This document shows positions 35,879 through 45,250 of a DNA stretch of 64,000 bases, piece after piece; position 1 is the first letter of the stretch; every line of letters starts with the position of its first letter. Below the pieces are notes generated by a model, which saw nothing but the letters and a program-made list of their open reading frames with translations, ran no database searches and was not told where the DNA came from. The stretch is from Micromonospora sp. WMMD1120 (GTDB lineage: Bacteria; Actinomycetota; Actinomycetes; Mycobacteriales; Micromonosporaceae): contig NZ_JARUBO010000005.1 of NCBI RefSeq assembly GCF_029626235.1, forward strand, positions 6,916,001-6,980,000, read 5' to 3'. The translations under genes and the position numbers were made by a program.

Positions 35879-36016
35879 GGGAAGTCCCTTCCGTACGCGC
35901 GGCGCGCGCACTTCCGCCGCGCCGCTTTCCCAGGTCGACCGCCCTTACGCCTCCCGTCTGCCGGAGTGTCGGTGGGCCGACCTAGGCTGGCCGTCCGGCC
36001 GTGGAAAGGACGTCCG

Positions 36017-37126
36017 ATGCCTGCCGACCTCAGCGCGGCCGACGCCCTGGCGCTGCGAACGACCAGCCTGCTGTTGCGCCCGCACCCGAGCACCCGCCCC
36101 GGCACCGTCGCCGACGTGGTGGAGTGGTTCGGCGCGATGCAGGCGCAGGACCTGTCCAGCGGGCTGTGGTCGCTCGGCGTGCGACTGCCCGGCCACACCG
36201 TCGACGACGTACGGGCCGCGTTGGAGCGGCGCGAGGCGCTGCGCACCTGGCCGATGCGGGGGACCGTACACTTCGTGCCGCCCGCCGACGCCCGGTGGAT
36301 GCTGGAGCTGACCGGCGTCCGCGCGCTGGCCGGCTCGGCGACCCGCCGGGCCCGGCTCGGTCTCACCGAGGCCGACGAGGACCACGCGCTGGACGTCCTC
36401 GGCGGCGCGTTGGCCGGCGGCGGCCGACTCACCCGGGCGGAGTGCCTGGCCGCCCTGCGGGCGGCCGGGGTGGGCACCGACGGGCAGCGCGGCTACCACC
36501 TGCTCTCGCAGGCGAGCGTGCGCGGCGTGACCTGCCTGGCGCCGAACGTCGGCACCGAACAGACCTTCGCCCTGCTGGACGAGTGGGCCCCAGCGCCCCG
36601 CCGGCCGGAGCGGGACGAGGCGCTGGCAGTGCTCGCTCACCGCTACGTCCGCGGGCACGGCCCGGTGACCGACCGGGAGTTCGCCGGGTGGAGCGGCCTC
36701 ACCCTCACCGACTCCCGGCGCGGCCTGGCCGCCCTCGGCGACGCCGTCGTCGAGGTCCGGGTCGAGGGCGAACCGATGTACGTCGACGCGGCGCTGGCCG
36801 ACGCTCCGCGCGCGCCGCTGGACGCGGTGCTGGCACTGCCCGGCTTCGACGAATACCTGCTCGGCTACCGGAACCGCACGCTGATGCTCGACCCGGCGCA
36901 CCGGGCGGCGGTGGTGCCGGGCAACAACGGCGTCTTCCGGGCCACCGTCGTCCACGCCGGCCGGGTGGTGGGTGTCTGGAGGCGCGCCGTCGGCCGTTCG
37001 GCGGTCACCGTGACGATCCAGCCGCTCGTGACGCTCGACGCTGCCACCCGCGGCCGCGCGGAGCAGGCGCTGGGGCGTTACGCCGACTTCCTCGGGTTGC
37101 CGCCCCGCGTCGCCTGGCTGCCCTGA
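36017..37126 (+). CDS. winged-helix protein of the AlkZ (HTH_42) DNA glycosylase family
   Basis: 369 aa made of tandem winged-helix folds, typical of the HTH_42 family to which the crosslink-repair glycosylase AlkZ belongs. The GAMQAQD segment at about residue 42 contains the Q-x-Q pair that is catalytic in AlkZ, and TWPMRGTVHF and LPGFDEYLLGYRNR are strongly family-like. A role in removing bulky alkyl adducts or crosslinks is therefore reasonable; some relatives protect antibiotic producers. The ATG at 36017 follows GGAAAGGA. Only ten bases separate its stop from the convergent malQ. Confidence 0.85.
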   Translation: MPADLSAADALALRTTSLLLRPHPSTRPGTVADVVEWFGAMQAQDLSSGLWSLGVRLPGHTVDDVRAALERREALRTWPMRGTVHFVPPADARWMLELTGVRALAGSATRRARLGLTEADEDHALDVLGGALAGGGRLTRAECLAALRAAGVGTDGQRGYHLLSQASVRGVTCLAPNVGTEQTFALLDEWAPAPRRPERDEALAVLAHRYVRGHGPVTDREFAGWSGLTLTDSRRGLAALGDAVVEVRVEGEPMYVDAALADAPRAPLDAVLALPGFDEYLLGYRNRTLMLDPAHRAAVVPGNNGVFRATVVHAGRVVGVWRRAVGRSAVTVTIQPLVTLDAATRGRAEQALGRYADFLGLPPRVAWLP

Positions 37127-37136
37127 GCGGCCGGCC

Positions 37137-39185
37137 TCACTCCGGGTCGACCGGTCGGGGACGGGCGGCGCTGAGCAGGTCGACGATCCGCTTCACCCGG
37201 GGGTCCGCGCGGATCTGCGCGACGCCCGCCGGCAGCGGCAGCCGCCAGTTCGGATACTCGTCCACGGTGCCCGGCATGTTGGGTTGGCGCACCTCGCCCA
37301 GCACGTCGTAGAGCGAAACGCCCAGCAACCGGGCCGGGCTGGCCGCCAGCGCGGCATGCATCGCCACCACCACCTCGTCGTCGAGCGGCGCACCGCCGGC
37401 CCCCGGCCCGGCATCCCCCGCCTCGGGCCGCGCCGGGCCGGGGCCGGTCGCCGCCTCAGGCCGCGCCGGGCCGGGGCCGGTCGCCGCGTCGGGCAGGAGA
37501 TGTTCGGCTCGCAGCATGTCGAGCAGCCGGGCCCGGTCGGCGCTGGCGCGGGCCCGCTCCACCGCCACGTCGGTGCCGAGCAGCTTCAACTCGTCGCGCA
37601 CCCGCACGTGCTCACCGGTGAGGAAGCCCGGCGCGGTGGGCAGGTCGTGGGTGGAGATCGTGGCGAGCGCGTTGCGCGGCCACCGGGCGGGTGGGACGAA
37701 GTCGCCCTCGTCGTCGCGCGCGAACCAGAGCACAGTGGAGCCCAGCATGTTGCGTCCCCGCAGCCCCCGGGTCACCGCCGGTTGCACGGTGCCCAGGTCC
37801 TCCCCGACCACCACCGCTCCGGCCCGGTGCGCTTCCAGCGCGAGTATGCCCAGCATCGCGTCGGCGTCGTAGCGCACGTAGGTGCCCTCGGCCGCCCCGC
37901 CGCCCGGCGGCACCCACCACAGTCGCCAGAGCCCGGCGACGTGGTCGACCCGCAGACCGCCGGCGTGCCGCATCGCCCGACGCAGCATGTCCCGGTAGGC
38001 CGCGTAACCGGTGGCGGCGAGCCGGTCCGGACGCCACGCGGCGAGCCCCCAGTCCTGACCGAGCTGGTTGAAGTCGTCCGGCGGCGCCCCTACCCGTACG
38101 CCCTGGGCCAGCACGTCGGCGAGCTGCCACCCGTCCGCGCCGCCCGGGTCGATACCGACGGCGAGGTCGTGCACCACGCCGACCGGCATCCCCGCGGACC
38201 GGGCCGCCGCCGTCACGGCGTCGAGCTGCTCGTCGCACAGAAGTTGCAGCCAGGAGTGGAAGGCGACCCGGCCGGTGAGTTGCCGGCGCTGCTCGGCGAC
38301 AGCCGGGGAGTCGGGGTGGTGCAACTCCGCCGGCCACGCACGCCAGTCGTTGCCGTGCCGCTCGGCGAGGGCGCACCAGGTCGCGAAGTTGGTCAGCGCC
38401 GGGTCCGCCGCGAGGTCCACCGGCTGCGCGTACGGGTGCAGCAACTCCAGGGCATGCCGCTTGGCGTCCCACACCTCGTCGTAGTCGATCAGCGGCCCCC
38501 GGTCCGGGCGCAACGCGTCGACGACCGCGCGGGTCGCCGGGTCGGCCGCCCGGTACGCGGCCGTGTCGCTGACCCGCAGGTAGAGCGGGTTGACGAAGCG
38601 CCGGCTGGCGGGAGAGTAGGGCGAGGCGGCGACCGGGTGCGCCGGGCCGACCGCGTGCAGCGGGTTGAGCAGCACCAGACCGGCACCGGTGGCGCCGGCC
38701 CAACCGGTGAAGTCCGCCAGGTCGCCGAGGTCGCCCATTCCCCAGGAGCGGTCCGAGGTGAGCGAGTAGAGCTGGAGCATCCATCCCCACGTACGCGGCG
38801 GCACCGGCAGCCGACGGGGCACCACCACGAGTGTCGCCTCGCGGTCGGCGCAGGCCAGCCGATGCCAGCCGAGCGGTAGGTCCGGGGGCAGCTCCGCGTC
38901 GACAGCGCGTCGGCCGCCGTCCTCCAAAGTCACCACACCCGGACCGGGGAGCGGACGGGTGGCACCCCGGGCGAGCACCACGGTGTCCGGCAACGCGTTC
39001 CGGTCGACAGCGCGGACGGCGGCGAGCGCGTCGGCGATGGCGGTCGGGCTGCTGGCGTCCACACCGAGCAGGCCGAGCACGCCCACCACGGTCTCCGGCG
39101 CGACCTCGACACGCCGGTGCCGCCAGTCCTCATACCAGGTGGAAACGCCGCGCGCAGTGGCCAGCGCGGCCAGCCCTCGCTTCAT
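37137..39185 (-). CDS. malQ: 4-alpha-glucanotransferase (amylomaltase)
   Basis: 682 aa GH77 enzyme that transfers maltodextrin segments between alpha-1,4-glucans. An N-terminal extension (1-130) precedes the barrel. GH77 landmarks are LYSLTSDRSWGMGDLGDL, SPYSPASRRFVNPLYL, GLRVDHVAGLWRLWWVP (nucleophile Asp), VVVGEDLGTVQPAV (acid Glu) and STHDLPTAPGF (third Asp). The ATG at 39185 gives MKRGLAALA. A directly repeated segment, ATGPGPARPEA twice (around 37420-37490), extends a surface loop near the C-terminus. The sugar ABC importer operon lies upstream on the same strand, beyond an odd 360-bp spacer, and suits supply of maltodextrins or trehalose. Confidence 0.94.
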   Translation of the reverse strand: MKRGLAALATARGVSTWYEDWRHRRVEVAPETVVGVLGLLGVDASSPTAIADALAAVRAVDRNALPDTVVLARGATRPLPGPGVVTLEDGGRRAVDAELPPDLPLGWHRLACADREATLVVVPRRLPVPPRTWGWMLQLYSLTSDRSWGMGDLGDLADFTGWAGATGAGLVLLNPLHAVGPAHPVAASPYSPASRRFVNPLYLRVSDTAAYRAADPATRAVVDALRPDRGPLIDYDEVWDAKRHALELLHPYAQPVDLAADPALTNFATWCALAERHGNDWRAWPAELHHPDSPAVAEQRRQLTGRVAFHSWLQLLCDEQLDAVTAAARSAGMPVGVVHDLAVGIDPGGADGWQLADVLAQGVRVGAPPDDFNQLGQDWGLAAWRPDRLAATGYAAYRDMLRRAMRHAGGLRVDHVAGLWRLWWVPPGGGAAEGTYVRYDADAMLGILALEAHRAGAVVVGEDLGTVQPAVTRGLRGRNMLGSTVLWFARDDEGDFVPPARWPRNALATISTHDLPTAPGFLTGEHVRVRDELKLLGTDVAVERARASADRARLLDMLRAEHLLPDAATGPGPARPEAATGPGPARPEAGDAGPGAGGAPLDDEVVVAMHAALAASPARLLGVSLYDVLGEVRQPNMPGTVDEYPNWRLPLPAGVAQIRADPRVKRIVDLLSAARPRPVDPE

Positions 39186-39548
39186 TGTGCCCCCCGCTCC
39201 ACGACGCACTCTCCAACCACCCTCCCACGCAATCCCCCACCCCGCAGAACACCAGCCCCCACCCCACACCCTCCCCCGCCCTGCCCCGCACTCTCACCCC
39301 GCCCCGCCCCGCCCCGCCCTGCCCCGCACCCCGCCCCCGCCACACCCCGACCCCGGCCCACCCCACCCCACCCCGCCCCACCCCGCCCCGCCGATCTTGC
39401 GGTTTCTGTCGTGGCAAAAGGCCTATTCCAGGCCTATCGACATCCGCAACTGCAAGATCGACGCGGGGCGGGGCGACGCGACGCGACGCGGGGTGGGGTG
39501 GGGTGGGCGCGGGGCGGGGTGGGGCGCGTAGGGCGGGGGTCGTGGGGT
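39186..39548. repeat. C-rich arm, nested palindrome and G-rich arm upstream of malQ
   Basis: No gene. Positions about 39200-39391 (plus strand) are almost pure CCCCRCCCC-type repeats and about 39463-39535 are GGGG-rich, with a three-level palindrome at 39392-39460 between them. The palindrome pairs CGATCTTGCGGTT with AACTGCAAGATCG (one G-U), TGTCG with CGACA, and two AGGCCT blocks. The C-rich and G-rich arms are complementary to each other, so the whole can fold into a very long imperfect hairpin. On the minus strand the left part would give a G-run-rich leader for malQ. Confidence 0.8.
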
Positions 39549-40757
39549 TCAGTCGGCGAGGGCGCCTGCCGAGTGGCCCTCGTGCAGGGTCAGGTTGCGT
39601 CCGGTGGACGGGTCGAACAGGTGGATTTTCTCCAGGTTGAACCAGACCCGCCGGGTCTGTCCCTCGGAGACCGGGGACTCGGCGGACAGCCGGGTCACCA
39701 GGTTGCCCCCGGCGCCGGCGAAGTCGGCGGCGCCCGCGTCGGCGGCCAGCTCCTCCAGTTCGGCGGCGCTGGCCTTCTCGCCCTCCACAGTGAAGTAGAC
39801 GTACTTGTCCGAACCCATCGACTCGACGATGTCGACCGGCGCCTCGAACTCCATGCCCCGTCGGCGGGTGTCGTCGTCGACGAGTTCGGCGTCCTCGAAG
39901 TGCTCCGGCCGGATGCCGAGGATCAGTTCGCGGGGCGCGTCCGCCGCCTCCAGCTCCCGCCGGATCCGGTCGCCGAGGGGTACGTCACCCAGCGCGGTGC
40001 GCAGCCCGCCGTCCTGCACGGCGGCGTGCAGGAAGTTCATCGACGGCGAGCCGATGAACCCGGCGACGAAGAGGTTGCGCGGGTGGTCGTACAGCTCCTG
40101 GGGAGGGCCGACCTGCTGCACCGCTCCCCCGCGCATGATCACCACGCGGTCGCCGAGGGTCATCGCCTCGGTCTGGTCGTGCGTGACGTACACGGTGGTG
40201 GTGCCGAGCTGCTTCTGCAGGCGGGACACCACGGTACGCATCTGGACCCGCAGCTTGGCGTCGAGGTTGGACAGCGGCTCGTCCATCAGGAACGCCTTCG
40301 GCTGCCGGACGATCGCCCGGCCCATCGCCACCCGCTGGCGCTGGCCGCCGGAGAGGTTGGCGGGCTTGCGGTCCAGCAGCGAGGTCAGCTCCAGCACCTT
40401 GGCCGCCTCGTCGACCTTGGCGTTGATGGTCTCCTTGTCGAGCTTCGCCAGCCGCAGCGGGAACGCCATGTTCTCCCGCACCGTCATGTTGGGGTAGAGC
40501 GCGTACGACTGGAACACCATGGCGATGTCCCGGTCCCGGGGGGCCTTGTCGTTGACCCGCTGCCCGCCGATGCGCAGCTCGCCGGAGCTGATGTCCTCCA
40601 ACCCGGCGATCATGTTGAGGGTGGTGGACTTGCCGCAGCCCGAGGGCCCGACCAGGATCACGAACTCGCCGTCGGCGATCTCCAGGTCGACGTCCTGCAC
40701 GGCGACGGTCCCGTCCGGGAACCTCTTGCTCACCTTGTCGAGCACGATGTCAGCCAT
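39549..40757 (-). CDS. sugar ABC transporter ATP-binding protein (MsmX/UgpC/SugC type)
   Basis: 402 aa. Walker A is GPSGCGKST (about residues 37-45), signature LSGGQRQR, Walker B AFLMDEPLSNLDAKLR and switch His in YVTHDQTEA. A C-terminal TOBE-like regulatory domain (about 240-400) contains LGIRPEHFEDAEL. This is the shared ATPase type that energises carbohydrate import (CUT1). It is the last gene of the four-gene importer, 10 bp after the second permease. Substrate preference is set by the binding protein, not this subunit. Confidence 0.95.
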   Translation of the reverse strand: MADIVLDKVSKRFPDGTVAVQDVDLEIADGEFVILVGPSGCGKSTTLNMIAGLEDISSGELRIGGQRVNDKAPRDRDIAMVFQSYALYPNMTVRENMAFPLRLAKLDKETINAKVDEAAKVLELTSLLDRKPANLSGGQRQRVAMGRAIVRQPKAFLMDEPLSNLDAKLRVQMRTVVSRLQKQLGTTTVYVTHDQTEAMTLGDRVVIMRGGAVQQVGPPQELYDHPRNLFVAGFIGSPSMNFLHAAVQDGGLRTALGDVPLGDRIRRELEAADAPRELILGIRPEHFEDAELVDDDTRRRGMEFEAPVDIVESMGSDKYVYFTVEGEKASAAELEELAADAGAADFAGAGGNLVTRLSAESPVSEGQTRRVWFNLEKIHLFDPSTGRNLTLHEGHSAGALAD

Positions 40758-40767
40758 GACTACTCAC

Positions 40768-41604
40768 CTATCCCTTGACTGCGCCGGAGGTCAGCCCGGA
40801 CACGATGCGACGCTGGAAGAAGAGGACGAACAGGATGATCGGCACGGTGATCACCACGGCGGCGGCGCAGATCGCCCCGGTCGGGTCCTCGAACTGCGAC
40901 TCGCCGGTGAAGAACGACAGCGCGACCGGCACCGTACGGGCGCGTTCGGTGGAGGTCAGCGTGATGGCGAAGAGGAAGTCGTTCCAGCAGAAGATGAAGA
41001 CCAGGATCGCCGTGGTGAACAGACCGGGCGCGGCCAGTGGCGCGATCACCCGTCGGAACGCCTGCCCCTGGGTGGCGCCGTCCATCTTCGCGGCCTTCTC
41101 CAGGTCCCAGGGGATCTGCTTGAAGAACGCCGACAACGTGTAGATGGCCAGCGGCAGCGCGAAGGTGATGTACGGCAGGATGAGCCCGGGCCAGGTGTCG
41201 AAGAGGCCGAGCTGACGCTCGATCTCGAACAGCGGCGACACCAGTGACACCTGCGGGAACATGGCGATCAGCAGGGAGACCCCGACCAGCAGCCGCTTGC
41301 CGGGGAAGTCCAGCCGGCTGATCGCGTACGCGGCCATCGCCCCGAGCACCACAGCGATCAGCGTGGCGATCAGCGCGATGCCGATGGAGTTGACCAGCGC
41401 CCGGACGAACTGGTCGGTGTCGAAGATCGTCCGGTAGTTGTCGAGCGTCCACTCCCTCGGGATGAACTTCCCGTCGGTGAGGGTGGCCGGCGTCTTGAAC
41501 GACAGCGACGCGATCCAGAGGACGGGGATCAACGCGAAGACGACCACCAGGACGTCCAGCAGACCCCAGCGCAGCTTTGCCTTGGCAGTGGTGTCGACGG
41601 CCAT
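40768..41604 (-). CDS. sugar ABC transporter permease (MalG/SugB type)
   Basis: 278 aa with six membrane helices. The EAA loop reads [26 protein letters not shown], and the N-terminus has the MalG-like [12 protein letters not shown] arrangement ([10 protein letters not shown]). It forms a heterodimer with the MalF-type permease encoded immediately upstream (one base between stop and start). It moves the sugar across the membrane after release from the binding protein. Confidence 0.94.
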   Translation of the reverse strand: MAVDTTAKAKLRWGLLDVLVVVFALIPVLWIASLSFKTPATLTDGKFIPREWTLDNYRTIFDTDQFVRALVNSIGIALIATLIAVVLGAMAAYAISRLDFPGKRLLVGVSLLIAMFPQVSLVSPLFEIERQLGLFDTWPGLILPYITFALPLAIYTLSAFFKQIPWDLEKAAKMDGATQGQAFRRVIAPLAAPGLFTTAILVFIFCWNDFLFAITLTSTERARTVPVALSFFTGESQFEDPTGAICAAAVVITVPIILFVLFFQRRIVSGLTSGAVKG

Positions 41605-41605
41605 G

Positions 41606-42589
41606 TCAGCGCCTCTCCCCGTCGTCGCTGCCGGGGGCAGCGGTGCCGAACAGCTTCACGAAGACGAAGGCGATGATCGCCACGGTGATGAAGATGAGCA
41701 CCGACATCGTCGAGCCGATGCCGAGGTTGAGGCCCCGGATCAGGTTGTTGTAGGCGAGCATCGACACCGACGAGGTCTCGTTGCCGCCGGCGGTCAACAC
41801 GAAGATGTTGTCGAAGACCCGGAACGCGTCCAGGGTGCGGAACAGCAGCGCGACCAGGATCGCCGGCTTCATCACCGGCAGCATGACCTTGGTGAACTTC
41901 TGCCAGCCGGTCGCGCCGTCGGTGGAGGCCGCCTTGAGCAGATCCTCCGGCACCAGCGCCAGCCCGGCCATCAGCAGCAGCGCCATGAACGGGGTGGTCT
42001 TCCAGATCTCCGCGAGCATGATGATCGCCAACGAGCTGGCCCGCTCGGTGAGCGGCGCGCCGTCGCTGAACAGGTTGGCCAGGTAGCCGGTGCCGGGCGT
42101 CCAGGCGTACCGCCAGGAGAACGCGGCGACCACGGTGACGATCCCGTACGGGATGAGGGCCGACGTGCGCACGATGCCGCGCCCGACCAGGGTGCGGTGC
42201 ATGATCAGCGCCAGCCCCATGCCGAGGACCAGCTCGACGGCCACGGTGACCACCGTGATCAGCATGGTCACCCCGAAGGCGGTCCACCAGAACTCGTTGG
42301 TGAGCACCGTGACGTAGTTCTCCAGCCCGATGAACTCGCGCTGGTCCGGGAAGCGCAGGTCGAAGCGCTGCAACGACAGCCAGACCGAGTAGATGATCGG
42401 GTACGCGGTGACCGCCACCATGACCAGCGCGGCGGGCGCGCAGAGTAGCCAGCCGAGCCGGCGTTCGGCCTTCTTGTTCTCGCTCAGCGGCGGCTTGCCG
42501 CGGCCGCCCCGCTGGGCGGGCACCGTGGCGGTGGGACGGGTCTCCTCGGCGGCGACGTCCGCACCGGCCGGTGTGGCGTTGACGCTCAT
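41606..42589 (-). CDS. sugar ABC transporter permease (MalF/SugA type)
   Basis: 327 aa with a charged N-terminal tail, six helices and an EAA loop ([26 protein letters not shown]). The region [24 protein letters not shown] is characteristic of CUT1 MalF/SugA-type subunits. The ATG at 42589 overlaps the stop of the binding-protein gene by four bases (ATGA). Co-translation with the importer subunits is therefore likely. Confidence 0.94.
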   Translation of the reverse strand: MSVNATPAGADVAAEETRPTATVPAQRGGRGKPPLSENKKAERRLGWLLCAPAALVMVAVTAYPIIYSVWLSLQRFDLRFPDQREFIGLENYVTVLTNEFWWTAFGVTMLITVVTVAVELVLGMGLALIMHRTLVGRGIVRTSALIPYGIVTVVAAFSWRYAWTPGTGYLANLFSDGAPLTERASSLAIIMLAEIWKTTPFMALLLMAGLALVPEDLLKAASTDGATGWQKFTKVMLPVMKPAILVALLFRTLDAFRVFDNIFVLTAGGNETSSVSMLAYNNLIRGLNLGIGSTMSVLIFITVAIIAFVFVKLFGTAAPGSDDGERR

Positions 42590-43872
42590 GGAAGCACCCC
42601 CTTCGACTGGAGGGCGTCGGCGATGGCGTCGCGCAACTCGTCGGCGGTCTGCTGCGGGCGAATACCGGACGGCGGCGACAGGATCGCCGACATCACAGTG
42701 GAGATGCTCTGGTAGGCCGGCGTCAGGGGACGGGTCGCCGGTTCCTTCAGCTCCTCCAGGATGGTGTCCTTCATCGGGTACGCCTCGGTCATCTCCGGGT
42801 CGTCGAAGACGGCCTCGATGGTGGGCGGCACGCCGTCGTTGATGGCGGAGAACTTCTGGTGCTCCGCGCTGCGCAGGCACCGGGCCGCCTCGAACGACAG
42901 CTCCGGGTGCCGGGAGTAGGAGCTGACCGCCAGGTTGACGCCACCGATGGTTACCTTGCTGGGGCTGCCCTCCTCGACGCCGGGAACGCGGGCCCAGCCG
43001 ACCTGCTTGGCCAGGTCCGGGTTCGCCTCCTGCAGGGCCGGGTAGACGAACGGCCAGTTCACCTGGAACGCGCCGGAGCCGGACTGGAACTCCAGCCGGA
43101 CCGGGTCCTCGGTGGCGTTGCTGAACGACGGCGAGGTCACGCCCGACGTGGCGAAGCGCTTGAGCTGGTCCAGCGCCCGGACCGTGCCCTCGTCCATCAC
43201 GGCCTTCGTGCCGTCCTCGTTGAGGATCTGCCCGCCGGCGCTCTCCGCGAGGGTGTTGTAGAGGACGACCAGGCCCTCGTACTGGGCGCCCATCGTGAGC
43301 ACCTGGTACGGCTTGCCCTGCTCCTTCAGCTGCTGGGCCGCGCTGATCATCTGGTCCCAGGTGGTCGGCGGCTGGGGCACCAGGTCCTTGCGGTACCAGA
43401 GCAGCTGGACGTTCGTGTTCTTCGGCGCCGCGTACAGCTTGTCCTGGTAGCGGGCGGTGTCCAGCGGCCCTGCGAGGGTGCCCTGCTCGACCTCGGCCTT
43501 GTCCTGGCCGGTCCACTCCCGGAGCCAGTCGGCGCTGGCGAACTCCTGGGTCCAGGTGACGTCCAGGCCGAGCAGGTCCATGCCGGTGTCCTCGGCGGCC
43601 AACCGGCGCACCATCTGCACCCGCTGGTCGTCTGCCTGCCGGGGCAGCACCCGGTACGCGATCTCGTACCGGCCCTGGGCCTGCGCGTTGCAGTCGTCGA
43701 CGACCTTCTGCAGGTTCTGCTCGGGCGGGTAGTACAGGTTGATCGTTGGTGGGCCACCATCGTCGTCCGCGCCACACGCGGCCAGTGGTGCGACGAGCGC
43801 CAGCGCGACAGCCGCCGCGCCCAGCCGCGCGACCGGACGGCGGCGGCGTCGGGCCGCTTCGGGCTCCGTCAT
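42586..43872 (-). CDS. sugar-binding lipoprotein of an ABC importer (LpqY-like)
   Basis: 428 aa solute-binding protein. The signal ends in the lipobox LAAC, with Cys33 the lipidated residue, so it is anchored outside the membrane. The mature part shows the type 1 extracellular binding-protein pattern (NTNVQLLWYRKDLVPQPPTTW, SFEAARCLRSAEHQKF). It resembles trehalose-binding LpqY of mycobacteria and other trehalose/maltose/oligosaccharide binders; the sugar cannot be decided. The ATG at 43872 follows a GGGGGGAGGG site. It is the first gene of the operon; malQ downstream on the same strand suggests an alpha-glucoside. Confidence 0.9.
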   Translation of the reverse strand: MTEPEAARRRRRPVARLGAAAVALALVAPLAACGADDDGGPPTINLYYPPEQNLQKVVDDCNAQAQGRYEIAYRVLPRQADDQRVQMVRRLAAEDTGMDLLGLDVTWTQEFASADWLREWTGQDKAEVEQGTLAGPLDTARYQDKLYAAPKNTNVQLLWYRKDLVPQPPTTWDQMISAAQQLKEQGKPYQVLTMGAQYEGLVVLYNTLAESAGGQILNEDGTKAVMDEGTVRALDQLKRFATSGVTSPSFSNATEDPVRLEFQSGSGAFQVNWPFVYPALQEANPDLAKQVGWARVPGVEEGSPSKVTIGGVNLAVSSYSRHPELSFEAARCLRSAEHQKFSAINDGVPPTIEAVFDDPEMTEAYPMKDTILEELKEPATRPLTPAYQSISTVMSAILSPPSGIRPQQTADELRDAIADALQSKGVLP

Positions 43873-44178
43873 CGCCCTCCCCCCTCTCTTCGGCGAAACC
43901 GGGGAGGGCATCCGTGCCCCGGCGCACGGCGAGACAACCCGAGCCCTGAACTGCGGAAACGCCCCGGCTCGGATGCTCCGTGCGGCTACACTGCCCCACC
44001 CGCGAAGTCACGAAACCTGACTGTCACAGCGAGCGTGCGGGCAGCGACCGCTGGCCCCTCGAGGTGCGTGATCGACTCGCCTTCCTGGAAGTCGGGCTGT
44101 CACCGTGCCGAGGAAGCCCCGCCTTTCAGGAAGCGGATTCGATCGCGCTCCGGTATATCGCGACGCCTATTAGCCCGG
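43873..44178. other. intergenic region between sugar importer and padR
   Basis: 306 bp without a gene, holding the promoters of the divergent importer operon and padR. I could not identify a CebR- or MalR-like operator here. A moderately A/T-rich stretch around 43980-44030 may contain the importer promoter. Nothing else stands out. Confidence 0.5.
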
Positions 44179-44197
44179 TATCATGTTGCGCATGATA
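44179..44197. promoter_or_regulatory. palindrome overlapping the padR start codon
   Basis: TATCATG-TTGCG-CATGATA is a perfect seven-base inverted repeat. It contains both candidate ATG codons of padR (44183 and 44192), and TATCAT also resembles a -10 element. A PadR dimer bound here would block its own transcription. Confidence 0.7.
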
Positions 44198-44569
44198 GCG
44201 GGCGAGGGTCAGCCGACTGCTGACAGCGACCGGCAGACGCAGCTCCTGCGGGGTGCGCTGGACATGTGCCTCCTGGCGCTGCTGGCGCGCGAGCCCGCGC
44301 ACGGCTACGAGCTGGTTCGGCGGATGGAGGCAGCCGGCTTTGGCGCGATCAGCTACGGCACGATCTATCCACTGCTGACCCGGATGCGCCGGCTCGGCCT
44401 GGTCGCTCACGAACAGCACGCCAGCCCGACCGGCCCGCCCCGGAAGGTCTACGCGCTGACCAGGTCCGGCCGGGTCCACCTGGATGCCTGGCGGCAACAG
44501 TGGAACCGCTTCGCCGACACCGTCGGCACGGTTCTCGACCAGCTCGACCAGAGCCCCACGAGGAGTTGA
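44183..44569 (+). CDS. PadR-family transcriptional regulator
   Basis: 128 aa (or 125 from the ATG at 44192). The PadR winged helix is clear: LLRGALDMCLLALLAREPAHGYELVRRME, then SYGTIYPLLTRMRRLGLV with wing PPRKVYALTRSGR. No Shine-Dalgarno sequence is seen, and the -10-like element is so close that the mRNA may be leaderless, starting at or near 44192. It lies two bases before the membrane-protein gene, with which it forms an operon, the usual arrangement in which PadR represses a small membrane partner. Confidence 0.9.
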   Translation: MLRMIAGEGQPTADSDRQTQLLRGALDMCLLALLAREPAHGYELVRRMEAAGFGAISYGTIYPLLTRMRRLGLVAHEQHASPTGPPRKVYALTRSGRVHLDAWRQQWNRFADTVGTVLDQLDQSPTRS

Positions 44570-44571
44570 CC

Positions 44572-45225
44572 ATGGACACCATCGACAGCCTTCTGGGCGA
44601 AGCCGACCAGGCGTGGCGCGCGTACGGAGTCGGCTCGGCGGATCGGGTCGCACTCGCCGCGGAGCTGCGCCTGGATCTCCGGGCTGCGGCTGCCGACGGG
44701 GGCGATCCCGTGCAATTGCTCGGCGGCGACGTTGCCGGCTTCGCACGACGCCTCGCCGACGAGGCTGACGTTGAACGAGTGCGCCGAGACTACTTCCGCG
44801 TTCTCGGCAACGCACTGATCGGCGCGGTGCTCGGTGTCGTGCTCGGCTACGGCATCCTGGTCGCGGCCTACCCGGCGCTCGTCCGCATGATCGATTTTCC
44901 CCGCTCGATCGACGTACCGATCCAGCTCGCCGTCACCGTCTACTACGGAACACCGGCCGCCGTGATCATTGTGGGAGCTGTCATCGCGGTGCGGACCCGA
45001 CTACGCGACCTACCCCAGATCCGGCAGACAGCTCGGATCATGAGCGTGCTCATGCCGACGGCCGGCATCATCATCACGCCAGTCACCATCGCATTCGCGT
45101 GGTCCACCGGCTACAGCACCGCGCCGGCAGTGGTGGTCACCGAGATCGCCATGGTCCTGTTCGCACTCGCCGGTGCCACGGTTCTGGCTCGCCACCTGTC
45201 GCTCCGCGAGCGCGCAACAGTATGA
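44572..45225 (+). CDS. HAAS-type membrane protein paired with PadR
   Basis: 217 aa. The first 70 residues are helical and polar (DTIDSLLGEADQAWRAYGVG and following), like the HAAS/DUF1700 helical domain that accompanies PadR genes. Four to five membrane helices follow (NALIGAVLGVVLGYGILVAAY, AVIIVGAVIAV, and others). It is co-transcribed with padR and probably repressed by it. Function unknown; relatives are thought to sense the envelope or to be regulatory. The stop lies within a short direct repeat that also precedes the next gene. Confidence 0.75.
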   Translation: MDTIDSLLGEADQAWRAYGVGSADRVALAAELRLDLRAAAADGGDPVQLLGGDVAGFARRLADEADVERVRRDYFRVLGNALIGAVLGVVLGYGILVAAYPALVRMIDFPRSIDVPIQLAVTVYYGTPAAVIIVGAVIAVRTRLRDLPQIRQTARIMSVLMPTAGIIITPVTIAFAWSTGYSTAPAVVVTEIAMVLFALAGATVLARHLSLRERATV

Positions 45226-45250
45226 CAGGTGTAAGCTGCGAGTATGACAG
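45219..45250. repeat. two AGTATGACAG direct repeats at the RHH/PIN-like module
   Basis: AGTATGACAG occurs at 45219-45228 and 45241-45250, 22 bp apart. The second copy contains the ATG of the ribbon-helix-helix gene. Two same-face repeats at the start of an antitoxin-like gene suit autoregulation, but the identity is only ten bases. Confidence 0.45.
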
